The translations under genes and the position numbers were made by a program. This document shows positions 7,437-17,560 of a stretch of DNA of 64,000 bases, one piece after another. Within the stretch, counting starts at the first letter, position 1; each line of letters opens with the position of its first letter. The notes beneath the pieces are model-generated. The model had not been told where the DNA came from. It ran no database searches and was given only the letters and a program-made list of their open reading frames with translations. This DNA is from Flavobacterium sufflavum (GTDB taxonomy: Bacteria; Bacteroidota; Bacteroidia; Flavobacteriales; Flavobacteriaceae). The stretch covers positions 186,001 to 250,000 of the forward strand of contig NZ_SACJ01000001.1 in assembly GCF_004016525.1 (NCBI RefSeq), given 5' to 3'.

Positions 7437-8795
7437 TTATTGAATTGGGTACTTTACTTTCCAAAATCCTCTTGTGCCTCCAATCCGCTCTATATATCCC
7501 TTTTCTTTTAGTTGCTCAATATGTTTTGATACGGCAGATTCATTGATACTCATCTGTTCCGCAATAGCACGATAACTTATTTTATCATCCTTAATTATTA
7601 TCTCTAAAACTTCTTTTTGTCTTTCTGTTAAAATTGAGATTGCACCACCTATTACACCACCTATTGCACCACCTATTGCACCACCTGAATCAGGAACTTC
7701 TTTACTATTTACCTTATTACCTATTTCGGCCACAGGAAAAATCATACGGAGAAAATTATCGGAAAATTTAAAACATTCTTTGGGGTAACTTTCTAAAATT
7801 CTGGGTACTCCGGAACCTAATTGCTCCACCATATCCAAATCTTTGAAAATCCTCATTAATTCTTTGTTTCGAGGAATAGAGACTCCATCAAAAAATTCTT
7901 CCTGATTCAAAGCATCTGGAAGTCCTCCGGCAGAAGTAATTTCTATTCTATCATCAAAAATTTCAAATTTTGGTGGCACCTCATTTGAGTAATCGTTGTG
8001 AATAATAGCATTTACAACCGCTTCTCTCAAGGCAATCGGATTCCACAACCGTTGATTTTCTCTTTCTTTGGAAGTTATTTTAGAAAGTGTTTTGTTCTCT
8101 AATTCTAATTTATCTAAAACCTGTTTGGCGGCTTTTATCAATGAACAATAACCGTATTCATTATTCTCAATCAGATTTACCCTATTTATACCATTATATT
8201 TAGCCAATTTTATAGAGTTTCCATTATGGTCTGCCAATAAATAAGCCACGTAGTTCAAAAAACCGTCTTCATTAATCAATTCAAGATTTTGAGCAAATTT
8301 ATCATTGAGTTTGCTCCCTGTTGCTTCATAATAAATTTTGAGTTGCTCAAAGGTTAAATCCTGTCTGTTAGATTTTATTTTGCTAATGGAATTTCGAATG
8401 CGTTTTGCAAAAAGTTCATCAATCCTTTTTTGAGGCATTGGCTCTGATGCAGTACCAATACGAACAAAACATCCTTTTTCGGTCATACCGAATTTCCTCA
8501 GAAAGTAGGGTTTCTCAGAACCGCTTGCCACCACAATCTTTATGATATCAAGGCCATTATTACTTTCGCTGATTACATCAAACAAGCCCATACATGATGG
8601 CAAAATATTATGCTTTAACCTATCCTTTATTTTCAGTTGGTCGCTATCGGAATCTTTAACACCTACCGCAACACCTAATTTATCGATGCCAATATAGATT
8701 ATGCCTCCTTCCTTGTAATTTAAAAAAGCAATAACTTCTTTTTCTAAACTATCTGTCAGTTCTTGTTTGTATTCTACACGGTTGGTTTCGGACAT
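7437..8795 (-). CDS. AlbA_2/Schlafen-domain ATP-binding transcriptional regulator, 452 aa
   Basis: The N-terminal 120 residues show the AlbA_2 (Schlafen AlbA) pattern: VEYKQEL, then FLNYKEGGIIYIGID. Residues about 240-340 carry the RecG-related GHKL-like ATP-binding region (LREAVVNAIIHNDYS, FEIFDDRIEITSAGGLP, LGSGVPRI). The C-terminus (about 395-452) is a winged helix (ISYRAIAEQMSINESAVSKHIEQL). A flexible linker of four GGAI/GGVI units joins the last two parts. It is likely a regulator that switches on ligand or ATP binding. Such genes are common accessory genes. Target unknown. Confidence 0.8.
   Translation of the reverse strand: MSETNRVEYKQELTDSLEKEVIAFLNYKEGGIIYIGIDKLGVAVGVKDSDSDQLKIKDRLKHNILPSCMGLFDVISESNNGLDIIKIVVASGSEKPYFLRKFGMTEKGCFVRIGTASEPMPQKRIDELFAKRIRNSISKIKSNRQDLTFEQLKIYYEATGSKLNDKFAQNLELINEDGFLNYVAYLLADHNGNSIKLAKYNGINRVNLIENNEYGYCSLIKAAKQVLDKLELENKTLSKITSKERENQRLWNPIALREAVVNAIIHNDYSNEVPPKFEIFDDRIEITSAGGLPDALNQEEFFDGVSIPRNKELMRIFKDLDMVEQLGSGVPRILESYPKECFKFSDNFLRMIFPVAEIGNKVNSKEVPDSGGAIGGAIGGVIGGAISILTERQKEVLEIIIKDDKISYRAIAEQMSINESAVSKHIEQLKEKGYIERIGGTRGFWKVKYPIQ
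7639..7686. repeat. 12-bp tandem repeat, four copies, inside the AlbA_2 gene
   Basis: The unit ATTGCACCACCT is repeated four times with one base change in copy two. It encodes the GGAI linker on the minus strand. Because the unit is 12 bp, copy-number change alters linker length in steps of four residues without shifting the frame. Confidence 0.85.
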
Positions 8796-8970
8796 TGCTA
8801 CTTTATTTATTGCATCAAAAATATTCGACGCTTTAATTCATTTAAACAATACAAATTAAAGGATTACTTATTGAATAATAAAATATCATTGGTCTTTCCA
8901 AATTATAAAAAATACAGTGTTTTTATATATAATGAAATGTTCTTAAATTTTCTTTTTTACATTACCATCT

Positions 8971-9603
8971 TTAACTTATTCTACAATCATTAGAAAATTG
9001 AATTTGTCTTTTAAGTTCAATAATCCCTTTCTCCGTAGCCATAGCCCTTGTATGGTACTCTAATACTTCTAATTCTAATTTATTCAACTCTTTTTCCGAA
9101 CTCGTATTTTCGTTTATGCTAAAAATCAGTGTGTAATAAAACGAGACATAATGCTCGATACTAAAATCTTTTCTGTATAATTCCTGTTGGATTCCTTTTT
9201 CAATGTTTTGTTCAAACACTTTTTTACATTCATATACTTCTATTGATAGTAAAGCATTAAAAATATTTGGATAATGTTTTTTTAACTGATAAACAGGGGA
9301 AGAATTAGCCATTTTGAACATTTCCTTGAACATTTTTATGATTTCAAAGTTTTCTTCAATGGCATTACAATTTTTGGAAATTATTTTTTTTATGTTTTCA
9401 TGAACTGCATTGTGAATAGATTTTGTACTTTCCGAAATCAATAACTCCTTGCTGTCAAAATACTTATAAATTGTTTTTTTTGAAATTTGCATTTCGTATG
9501 CAATGTCGTTCATGCTAACACTCTTAAAACCTAATTTTAAGAAAAGATCTATTGCTTTCGATATTATTTTGTCTCTCATAACTTTATTATATAACTCCTT
9601 CAT
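8971..9603 (-). CDS. TetR/AcrR family transcriptional regulator, 210 aa
   Basis: The N-terminal TetR DNA-binding domain is clear (about residues 10-55): IISKAIDLFLKLGFKSVSMN, then IAYEMQISKKTIYKYFDSKE, with the IYxYFxSKE helix-turn-helix signature. The C-terminal ligand domain is divergent, as usual. An alternative start at M9 (MRDKIISKAI, base 9579) would still keep the domain. It lies downstream of the uronate genes, separated by a terminator hairpin, so it is probably its own unit. Ligand and target cannot be read from the sequence. Confidence 0.85.
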   Translation of the reverse strand: MKELYNKVMRDKIISKAIDLFLKLGFKSVSMNDIAYEMQISKKTIYKYFDSKELLISESTKSIHNAVHENIKKIISKNCNAIEENFEIIKMFKEMFKMANSSPVYQLKKHYPNIFNALLSIEVYECKKVFEQNIEKGIQQELYRKDFSIEHYVSFYYTLIFSINENTSSEKELNKLELEVLEYHTRAMATEKGIIELKRQIQFSNDCRIS

Positions 9604-9675
9604 TATTTTCCAAAATAGAAATTATGGTTACTAAAACATAAAAAACTATAATTCCATAAGTATCCAATAATACAG

Positions 9676-9712
9676 AGGGTTCCTTAGAGCATAAGGAACC
9701 CTTTGTTTATTA
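9676..9712. terminator. Strong hairpin between uxuA and tetR
   Basis: An 11-bp perfect stem (AGGGTTCCTTA, five-base loop, complement; 9676-9702) follows the last gene of the saccharide cluster. The plus-strand side has the better T tract (TTGTTTATT, then TTTTTT). The minus side, which would serve uxuA, is weaker. Confidence 0.65.
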
Positions 9713-9778
9713 GATTTTTTTCATGATCACTTGCATCCCTGTAATGAATTTTTCATTCAATCAATTAGCATAATAATA

Positions 9779-10936
9779 TTACAAACTTCTTTCAATTCCC
9801 ATTTCAAGACCGCGTAATTCGGCTAAACCTCTTAAACGACCTATGGCTGAGTATCCCGGATTTGTTTTTTTCTTCAAATCATCCAACATTTGATGACCGT
9901 GATCAGGACGCATTGGAATGATTCTATTGGTTTGTTTTTCCACTTTTATAATAGATTTTACCACTTCGTACATATCTACATCACCTTCTAAATGATTGGC
10001 TTCATAGAAATTCCCTTCTTCGTCACGTTGTGTACTTCTTAAATGAATAAAATTCATTTTCTCTCCATTACGATTAATCATCCCTGACAAATCATTTTTA
10101 GCAATAACTCCATAAGAACCTGTACACATACAAAATCCATTGGATGGCGAATCAATTGCATTTAGCAATTGCACTAAATCAGCTTCTGTACTCACAACTC
10201 TAGGCAATCCTAAAATTGGATAAGGAGGATCATCAGGATGTATTGCCATTTTTACACCTACACTCTCGGCTACCGGTACAATTTGACGCAAGAAATAATA
10301 TAAATTTTCTTTTAATCTATTGGCATCGATACCATCATAGCCTTGAAGTACTTTCAAAAAATCTTCTACAGAATAAGACTCTTCTGCGCCTGGTAAACCA
10401 GCAATAATATTTTGTTGCAATTTTACTTTATCAGCATCGGTCAACATTTCAAAAGTTGCTTTTGCTTTTGCTTTCTGTACTTCTGTATAGGTATTCTCTG
10501 CTCCTGGTCTTTTTAGAATGAATAATTCAAAAGCAGCAAATTCATTGATATCAAAACGCAATGCTTTAGAACCGTCAGGCATCTCATAAGACAAATCCGT
10601 TCGAGACCAGTCTAAAACAGGCATAAAATTATAGCAGACAGTATAAATACCACAAGCTGCCAGATTTTTAATACTTTGCTTATAGTTTTCTATGTATTTT
10701 AAGTAATCGCCCGATTGTTTTTTGATGTCCTCATGTACCGGAATACTTTCTACAACCGAAAAAGTTAATCCTGCCGCTTCCACTTCCTTTTTTCTCTTCA
10801 TGATTTCATCCACTTCCCACACCTGTCCATTTTTAATGTGGTGTAAGGCTGTAACAATTCCGGTTGCACCAGCTTGTCTTGCATCAGATAATTGTACAGG
10901 GTCATTTGGTCCGTACCATCTCCATGTTTGTTCCAT
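9779..10936 (-). CDS. uxuA: Mannonate dehydratase UxuA, 385 aa
   Basis: The enzyme removes water from D-mannonate to give 2-keto-3-deoxy-D-gluconate in the glucuronate (Ashwell) pathway in the cytoplasm. The sequence opens [16 protein letters not shown], a hallmark of UxuA. It carries the metal-site blocks [22 protein letters not shown] and [10 protein letters not shown]. The length matches the family. It is the last gene of the long minus-strand saccharide cluster, 24 bp after the SDR gene whose product should make D-mannonate. This pairing shows that uronic acid is among the sugars released. No uronate isomerase is in the window. Confidence 0.95.
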   Translation of the reverse strand: MEQTWRWYGPNDPVQLSDARQAGATGIVTALHHIKNGQVWEVDEIMKRKKEVEAAGLTFSVVESIPVHEDIKKQSGDYLKYIENYKQSIKNLAACGIYTVCYNFMPVLDWSRTDLSYEMPDGSKALRFDINEFAAFELFILKRPGAENTYTEVQKAKAKATFEMLTDADKVKLQQNIIAGLPGAEESYSVEDFLKVLQGYDGIDANRLKENLYYFLRQIVPVAESVGVKMAIHPDDPPYPILGLPRVVSTEADLVQLLNAIDSPSNGFCMCTGSYGVIAKNDLSGMINRNGEKMNFIHLRSTQRDEEGNFYEANHLEGDVDMYEVVKSIIKVEKQTNRIIPMRPDHGHQMLDDLKKKTNPGYSAIGRLRGLAELRGLEMGIERSL

Positions 10937-10960
10937 TTTTTCTCTTTTAAATTGTATTAA

Positions 10961-11779
10961 TTAGATACTTGTAGCTGCAAAACCACCATCAATATTAAGA
11001 ACAGTACCAGTAACAAAAGTGGACATATTGCTGCATAAGAACATTAATGCTCCATCTAAATCTTCAGGCACCCCAAATCTACCCATTGGTGTATGCTCAA
11101 TAATTTTTTCTCCCCTAGGTGTTAAATCACCATCTGGAGTTAACAATAAAGCTCTGTTTTGTTCTCCAATGAAAAATCCTGGCGCAATCGCATTTACACG
11201 AATTCCATCTCCATACTTCCCTGCTAATTCAACTGCCAACCATTTAGTGAAGTTATCGATAGCCGCTTTAGATGCTGAATATCCCACAACTCTGGACAGG
11301 GGTCTTTGAGCTGAAGCCGAAGAAATATTAATAACAATTCCTGATTTTTGTTTAGCGAAAACTTCTGAAAAAACTTGAGAAGGCAAGATGGTACCAATGA
11401 TATTTAAATCCAAAACTTTTTGTAAATGTGGCAACTGCATGTCATAAATAGCCTGATCAGGTCCAATAGTAGCTCCCGGCATATTTCCGCCTGCTGCATT
11501 GATAAGAATATCCAACTTGCCATACTTTTCAATAATAATATCACGAGCCTGTATAAGTTCTTCTTTATTCAACACATTGGCTTTGACTGCAAATGCTACA
11601 CCACCATTTTTTTTAATGACATCGACTGCAGCTTCAGCACCTTCGATTGTTAAATCCATAATACCTGCAATTACTCCATATTGTGCCAATATACCAGCCA
11701 TTCCACCTCCTAGAACACCTGCACCTCCGGTTATTAATGCTACTTTCCCTTTCAATTCTGCAAATTCATTTATTTTCAT
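10961..11779 (-). CDS. SDR-type D-mannonate oxidoreductase (fructuronate reductase), 272 aa
   Basis: This is a classical short-chain dehydrogenase with a Rossmann motif TGGAGVLGG (17-25), NAAGG (94-98), active-site S153/S154 and Y167-x3-K171. The DxxxxE-type segment after strand 2 and the close link to uxuA fit the SDR form of D-mannonate oxidoreductase, which interconverts D-fructuronate and D-mannonate with NAD(H). It replaces the long-chain UxuB of enterobacteria. The specificity rests mainly on context. No signal peptide; cytoplasmic. Confidence 0.85.
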   Translation of the reverse strand: MKINEFAELKGKVALITGGAGVLGGGMAGILAQYGVIAGIMDLTIEGAEAAVDVIKKNGGVAFAVKANVLNKEELIQARDIIIEKYGKLDILINAAGGNMPGATIGPDQAIYDMQLPHLQKVLDLNIIGTILPSQVFSEVFAKQKSGIVINISSASAQRPLSRVVGYSASKAAIDNFTKWLAVELAGKYGDGIRVNAIAPGFFIGEQNRALLLTPDGDLTPRGEKIIEHTPMGRFGVPEDLDGALMFLCSNMSTFVTGTVLNIDGGFAATSI

Positions 11780-11845
11780 CTAATTGTTTTTATAATTATC
11801 TAAATTCTATTATAGTACTTTAAAACTTTTCTCTCTGAATATTAA

Positions 11846-12649
11846 TTATTCGACCAATCCCTTCATTTTTTTACTTATAAATGCTGCTGCAGATTTTGGA
11901 TTCAGTCTATAATACAAATCAACAAATTTGGAGTCCATACCTACAAATATTCTATAACGATTAGATTCCATACCTTCCACTATGATTTTAGCAGCTTTAG
12001 ATGGCGAGGTTAACATTGCAGCCTGTGCTTTTGATATAGGTTTTTCTTCTACCTGCAGACCAGAATTTTTCATAATATTAGTACTTATTGCTCCAGGAAA
12101 CACTACAGAAACCTTTACGTTTGTATTAGTAAGTTCTGAATTTAGCCCCTCGGTCAATAATTTTACAGCTGCCTTAGTAGCTCCGTAAATAGTTTGTCCC
12201 GGTACAGGAAGAAAACCTCCCATACTTGAAACATTAACCACATGTCCCTCAGGACGGATTAAAAGATGAGGCAAAAATGACTTTGTTACATATAGAGTCC
12301 CATACAAGTTAACCTGCATTACACGTTCTATTTCTTCATAACTCAAATCGTTCAGTTTTATAAAAGGTTGAATAATTCCCGCGTTATTAATTATGCCGTC
12401 TACATAACCAAAGTGAGCAATAGCATTATCCGCCAGAGTTTCTACATCCTGCCTGTTTGTTATATCTACTACAAAAGTTTTTAATGAATAACCTAGCATT
12501 TCTGCTGTCACAGCAGTTTCCTTCAATGCTGATTCATTTCTATCCACAGCAATTACTTTTGCGCCCTTTGAAAGAAGATGGAGTACTAATTCCTTTCCCA
12601 TTCCGTTTCCTCCACCTGTAACTACAATTACTTTATCTTTTACTTTCAT
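11846..12649 (-). CDS. Short-chain dehydrogenase, substrate unknown, 267 aa
   Basis: A classical SDR with TGGGNGMG (11-18), NNAG (88-91), S141/S142, and Y155-x3-K159. D36 after the second strand suggests NAD rather than NADP. The C-terminal region (RYRIFVGMDSKFVDLYYRLNP) resembles SDRs found in lipid- or sterol-like and general oxidoreductase families, so a sugar substrate is not certain. It lies between a GH43-like gene and the mannonate oxidoreductase, spaced by 62 and 66 bp, and is probably expressed with them. It could oxidise a released sugar or aglycone. Confidence 0.75.
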   Translation of the reverse strand: MKVKDKVIVVTGGGNGMGKELVLHLLSKGAKVIAVDRNESALKETAVTAEMLGYSLKTFVVDITNRQDVETLADNAIAHFGYVDGIINNAGIIQPFIKLNDLSYEEIERVMQVNLYGTLYVTKSFLPHLLIRPEGHVVNVSSMGGFLPVPGQTIYGATKAAVKLLTEGLNSELTNTNVKVSVVFPGAISTNIMKNSGLQVEEKPISKAQAAMLTSPSKAAKIIVEGMESNRYRIFVGMDSKFVDLYYRLNPKSAAAFISKKMKGLVE

Positions 12650-12711
12650 ACTTTTATATTAAAAATTGATTTTTTTTCCAGCACTTGCACTTCAAAATAT
12701 AGTTTTACAAA

Positions 12712-14442
12712 CTATTTTATGGTTATTATTTTTGTTCCTTTAGTAATTCCAGATTCATTAAATGCATCAATACTGAAATAATATGGTATACCTTTGTTTA
12801 AACCTGTTAAATCAATATAATTCTGGTCATACACCATAACCGAAGTATATAACTTATTACTCTCTGTACCATAGTTAATTACAAAGCCGGTTGCAGAACT
12901 GTCATTACTCCATTTAACTAAAGCTTTTCGTGAATCTTCAGCATCCCTTTTAACATTAAATTCATTCACTCTGTTTGGTTTTTTCCCCTTTTGTATTCCA
13001 AAAATTCTCAAATCAAAAATTGAAAATTTACCACCACCTGGCACTACATTAGTATTTTCAATTTTGATGTACTTGGCTTTTATCGGATTTTCGAGTTCAA
13101 TATAATCGTGACAAGCATCCTTGGTGTTGTTATTTCTGTCCGCTACAACTTTCCAAATCTTACCATCAAGTGATGACAAAACACGATAATTGTAAATGTT
13201 CTTTGAATTTGAATCCAACGATGCTTCATTATCTGCAAAATTGATCTGAATAGCATTGATTGTTTTTACATTTTCATCTAATTCTACACTAAGCCACTCA
13301 CCTTTATTACCTGTACTAGCAGACCAATAAGTCTTAACATCCTCATCAAAAGCGTTGGTTTCCGGATATTGAGACAATGTAGAAGATGCACTAGCTTTTT
13401 TATGATAGGATAATAGCATCCACCCCGTAAAAAGGTTTTCCTCTTTAATCCCTGTTTTTACAGACGGCATTTTCAAAGGATAATCACCAAATGCAGTGTA
13501 GGTACGTAAAACACCATCCTTGTCAAAACTAGCCGGAAACAAGCCCAATCGACGTTCAAAATAACCACGAACACCAATGTTCAAGCTTGTTACATGCCAA
13601 TAATTCCCATATTTATCTTGAAATGTCGAACTGTGTCCAGCACCTCCAATAAAACCGCCAGGTTTATAAGAGAAAGGACTATAATTTTCATATTTAAAGG
13701 GACCTAAAGGTGAATTCCCTGTATAAACACCATCTGCATAAGTCTTGAATTGTGTTCCGTTAGAAGCATATTGAAGGTAGTACTTTCCCTTGTATTTTGT
13801 CATCCAAGCTCCCTCGTTGAAGCCATTTTTTCCTGATTCATTTTTTTCTCCAAACACTTCCCATCCATGTTCATCGGGATTGTGTTTAATACAAACGACT
13901 GGTTCCGTTTTAGGTTGCATATTTTTGTCTAATTCAACCACTCGTATTGGCTCTTTTTCTAAATTGGAACAGCCCCAGTATAAATAAACCTTATTATCAT
14001 CGTCTTGAAAAAATTGAGGATCCCATACGTCCATAGGTAATTTTTTATCCATTCTCTTCCAATTATCCTTAAAAGGATTCGTTGTATAATAGATATAATC
14101 TTTCATTCTGGAAGATGCTACATAATATACAGTATCTTTAATAGTAATAACTCCAGGAGCATATTTTTGAATTGCAGGTAGGCTCTCAATTGCTAAAAAC
14201 TTCCAATCCATTAAATCATCAGAATACCAATATCCCCCACTGTGAGAAGCAAATAACAAGTATTTATCTTTATACCTTATTATTGCCGGGTCTGCAGCCT
14301 CTCTATAATTGGATTGAAACCTATAATTTAGATTCATTGGATTACAAAAGGTACCTTGCTTTTTATCTTCTTTTATAGTTTCTTGCCCAAAAGCACTTGT
14401 AAATCCAATTAATACATTAAATAAAATCAATATCTTTCTCAT
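12712..14442 (-). CDS. GH43-like glycosidase with discoidin and FN3 domains (copy a), 576 aa
   Basis: A signal peptide (residues 1-19) precedes a five-bladed-propeller GH43 catalytic region. The expected triad is visible: D51 in REAADPA, D141 in VWDPQFF, and E210 in FNEGAWMTK. About residues 345-480 form an F5/8 type C (discoidin) domain and about 490-576 a fibronectin III domain. GH43 enzymes split terminal arabinose, xylose or galactose. The exact sugar cannot be read. Its paralogue at 28320-30050 has the same layout. Export to the periplasm or surface is likely. Confidence 0.85.
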   Translation of the reverse strand: MRKILILFNVLIGFTSAFGQETIKEDKKQGTFCNPMNLNYRFQSNYREAADPAIIRYKDKYLLFASHSGGYWYSDDLMDWKFLAIESLPAIQKYAPGVITIKDTVYYVASSRMKDYIYYTTNPFKDNWKRMDKKLPMDVWDPQFFQDDDNKVYLYWGCSNLEKEPIRVVELDKNMQPKTEPVVCIKHNPDEHGWEVFGEKNESGKNGFNEGAWMTKYKGKYYLQYASNGTQFKTYADGVYTGNSPLGPFKYENYSPFSYKPGGFIGGAGHSSTFQDKYGNYWHVTSLNIGVRGYFERRLGLFPASFDKDGVLRTYTAFGDYPLKMPSVKTGIKEENLFTGWMLLSYHKKASASSTLSQYPETNAFDEDVKTYWSASTGNKGEWLSVELDENVKTINAIQINFADNEASLDSNSKNIYNYRVLSSLDGKIWKVVADRNNNTKDACHDYIELENPIKAKYIKIENTNVVPGGGKFSIFDLRIFGIQKGKKPNRVNEFNVKRDAEDSRKALVKWSNDSSATGFVINYGTESNKLYTSVMVYDQNYIDLTGLNKGIPYYFSIDAFNESGITKGTKIITIK

Positions 14443-14576
14443 TGCAATTTGCTCTATTTTGTTACAATATCTATTATTTTTTTAACCAATCTTTTGCACA
14501 GGGCTACTATCGGAATCAATATGACCAATTCCAATACCCACATAAAAAACATTTGTTTTCAATTAATTACAAAAAA

Positions 14577-17321
14577 TCATTTAATCTTTCTAATTTTTAT
14601 TCCGTTGATACCAACCATTCCATTTTTGGCAATGAAATCAATATTTAATCCGCTTTCGGTATAAATTATGGTTGAGAACTCATAGGCTGTCAACTCTCCT
14701 TTGATTTTTTTTGGATTCAGGTTCTCCGCTATATTTTGTCCATTAATCATTATATCAAATTCAGTTGTTCCAGATACATTAGCTTTATTGACATCATCCT
14801 CCTTGCCTAATTCATAAACTGAACTTTTTGATTTTATCGATAAGTCTGCCAGACAGAATGTTATTTCGTACTGACCAGAGGAAACATCTGCTTTGAAGCC
14901 TTTTACACCAATACGCTGAGTTTGAAACAACGGATCTTTTACTGTTTCTTTTATATTATCGGCAACGCCTTCGCGATATTCGATACGGTCATTTTGATTG
15001 ACCAGAAATTTTCCACCAATAAAACCATAGCTTCCTTTTGTAAATTCCCTGTCCGGCATCCAAACTGCTTTTTCTTCTTCATCCAAGAAATACAAGGAAC
15101 TACCAGCATTGACCCTTATAACATCACCAGTTTTCATTTGGTGCAAATCAGAGGGGATCAGATTAAAATCTATGGTATGATAGTCTTTTACAATTTCTCC
15201 ATTCGAAGCGATCCCGGAAACTTCAATTAGGTTTTTTCCATTGCGAAAAGGGACATCCCATTCTGCAGAATAGTCATTTACTTTTTTTTGTCCCAACGAA
15301 TTTCCATTGATTGATAATTCAGCTTCATCCGTATTTGCATAAATCACAATCTTTTTAGAAGCACTGCCTGGACTATTTCCAATCCCGCTATGATACTTCC
15401 AATTTTTCATTCCAATATTGATTACTGGTTTTTTCGCCAGAACAGCTTCATAAAAATAGAATGCATCTTTTGGTATTCTCCCATACGAAACAATTCCCTT
15501 ATTATTAATAAATGGATTGGTATCGCCGCGATATGGCGAACTGAAATCGGCAAAATTCCAAACGAAAGAACCCGCCACAAAATCATTATTAAGAATACTT
15601 TTCAGCCATGCTTTATGTACCTGAGTCTGATATTCCAGTGAAAAATCAAATCTTCTCGGATTATCTGCGCGCAAACGGGGATCTGCTCCTGCTCCATATT
15701 CGGAAATCATTAAAGGCTTATTACCAGATAATATTTGCATTTTTTTTGCACTGACAATCAAGGAATCTGGTACTCCAAAGTACCAACCCAAGTATAAATT
15801 AGCCCCTATATAATCGCCAATCTTGTTTACTCCCGAGGATTCATAGCGATCGGTTTTGTAATGCATACTTTGCGTGGTAAATCGAAATGGATCTAGTGAT
15901 TTTGCTTTTGCATTCAGGGAAGAAATAATTTTTTTAAGATAATTGTCATAATCATTACCCCGTTCAGAGCCTATACGTCCTTTTGCCAAAATACAGATTT
16001 CATTACTTAACCCCCATGAATAAATCGATGGATGATTATAATCCCGCGTAATCATCTCGGTCAGTACCTGATGGCAATTCCCTGAAAAAGCTTCCGACTC
16101 GGTAATTGAATTCACCAATGGTATTTCATCTAGTACTAAAATTCCCAAACGGTCACAGGCATTCAGAACTTCAGGATCTTGTGGATAATGCGAGCTGCGG
16201 TAACAATTTGCTCCCATTGCTTTCATCATTTCCAAGTCTTTAATCAGTAACTCATTGGAAACAGCACTACCAAGTCCTTCAAAATCCTGATGTTTACTGA
16301 CTCCCGTAAGCTTTAAATGTTTTCCATTCAGGAAAAATCCTCTTTGGGGATCCATACTAAACCATCTAAATCCTAGTGGATTTACCACTTGATCTACGAC
16401 ACTTCCTGTTTCCAAATCCTTAATTTCTGAGACAACCGTGTACATTTTAGGCGAATCTGGCGACCAGAGTTCAGGAGTGTTTACTTTTCCAGCAAGACTT
16501 ATTTCATTCACGCCAGAATTAGCCGAAAGCACCACATTTTTGGTAATCGTTTCAACTAGTTTCCCATTAGATGAAATGATACGATGTACCAATATCAACT
16601 TTCTGTTCTTATTAGTTTCATTCAATAAACGGGTTCGAATATTCAATCCCCCCATTTTTTCAGTCACATTTGGTGTGGAAATCAAAACTCCATTGGAACC
16701 ATTATTTAATACATCAAAATGGATGGAATTAGTAACGATTAAAAAAGCATCACGATAAATCCCACCATAGAATGTAAAGTCCATTGATAAAGGTGCAATA
16801 TTGTCATCAGATTCATTTGTAACTTCTAAATCAATTGTATTTGCTCCTGCTTTTACTGATTTACTTATATCAAAAGCAAATGTCGAATAACCTCCAATAT
16901 GTTTCCCAATACTATTTCCATTTACAAAGAGAGTAGCAACCTGATTGACACCTTCGAAATATAAAAATATTTTCTTGTTATTAAGCTGATCCTGATTTAA
17001 CTCAATATCTTTCTTATACTTAGCCACACCACGATAATACTCTTTACCATCTTTAGAATTGTCATTACTATTCCATGTATGAGGGAGATTAATTCTGGTA
17101 AAAGATTCTCCTTTTCCAATATTAAATTCCCAATTATTGTTTATTAACAACTGATTTCGGGTTATTTGTAAATTATTATTTTCTTTAGTCAAGACTGAGG
17201 TACTATGTTGACCTTTAAAATTTGACTGCCCATATATTAATCCACTGTAGCCCATTAAAAATAAAGCTAAAACCAGACATATCTTAGTTAGCCTATACTC
17301 AAATAATATTCTAAATTTCAT
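14577..17321 (-). CDS. GH2 family glycosidase with C-terminal malectin-like domain (copy a), 914 aa
   Basis: An N-terminal hydrophobic export segment (about 12-32) is followed by the GH2 sugar-binding, Ig-like and TIM-barrel domains. The acid/base is E441 (WGLSNEI) and the nucleophile E541 (ISEYGAG). About residues 690-750 form an Ig-like domain and about 780-914 a malectin-like sugar-binding domain (FQTQRIGVKGF, FDIMINGQNI). GH2 includes beta-galactosidase and beta-glucuronidase activities; the sequence does not decide. The R-x-W segment before the barrel and the paralogue at 25725-28292 show a duplicated pair. Confidence 0.88.
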   Translation of the reverse strand: MKFRILFEYRLTKICLVLALFLMGYSGLIYGQSNFKGQHSTSVLTKENNNLQITRNQLLINNNWEFNIGKGESFTRINLPHTWNSNDNSKDGKEYYRGVAKYKKDIELNQDQLNNKKIFLYFEGVNQVATLFVNGNSIGKHIGGYSTFAFDISKSVKAGANTIDLEVTNESDDNIAPLSMDFTFYGGIYRDAFLIVTNSIHFDVLNNGSNGVLISTPNVTEKMGGLNIRTRLLNETNKNRKLILVHRIISSNGKLVETITKNVVLSANSGVNEISLAGKVNTPELWSPDSPKMYTVVSEIKDLETGSVVDQVVNPLGFRWFSMDPQRGFFLNGKHLKLTGVSKHQDFEGLGSAVSNELLIKDLEMMKAMGANCYRSSHYPQDPEVLNACDRLGILVLDEIPLVNSITESEAFSGNCHQVLTEMITRDYNHPSIYSWGLSNEICILAKGRIGSERGNDYDNYLKKIISSLNAKAKSLDPFRFTTQSMHYKTDRYESSGVNKIGDYIGANLYLGWYFGVPDSLIVSAKKMQILSGNKPLMISEYGAGADPRLRADNPRRFDFSLEYQTQVHKAWLKSILNNDFVAGSFVWNFADFSSPYRGDTNPFINNKGIVSYGRIPKDAFYFYEAVLAKKPVINIGMKNWKYHSGIGNSPGSASKKIVIYANTDEAELSINGNSLGQKKVNDYSAEWDVPFRNGKNLIEVSGIASNGEIVKDYHTIDFNLIPSDLHQMKTGDVIRVNAGSSLYFLDEEEKAVWMPDREFTKGSYGFIGGKFLVNQNDRIEYREGVADNIKETVKDPLFQTQRIGVKGFKADVSSGQYEITFCLADLSIKSKSSVYELGKEDDVNKANVSGTTEFDIMINGQNIAENLNPKKIKGELTAYEFSTIIYTESGLNIDFIAKNGMVGINGIKIRKIK

Positions 17322-17560
17322 ACTAACTAAACTTATACTTTATTAAACATTAAAACAATAACTAGAGACTAATCTGGCTAAAAATGATACAGTCCCTGAA
17401 TAAATTCATTCTTAAAAACAAGCTTAATAGGAATACATTTTGATCTTAAATATTTTCACTTCTCCGGGCTTAATTATAGCACAACATATTTTTGTTTGCC
17501 CCTTGCCATGATACTATTTCGTATGGTATCTTGCGTTTATTTCAAATCCCCTCTTTAATA
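17322..17560. other. 239-bp gap inside the saccharide cluster
   Basis: This is the largest gap between cluster genes. No gene is seen. An imperfect inverted repeat, GATAC...GTATC (about 17508-17528), lies close to the end of the GH35-like gene, and the rest is AT-rich. It may carry an internal promoter or processing site for the downstream GH2a-uxuA part. Confidence 0.35.
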
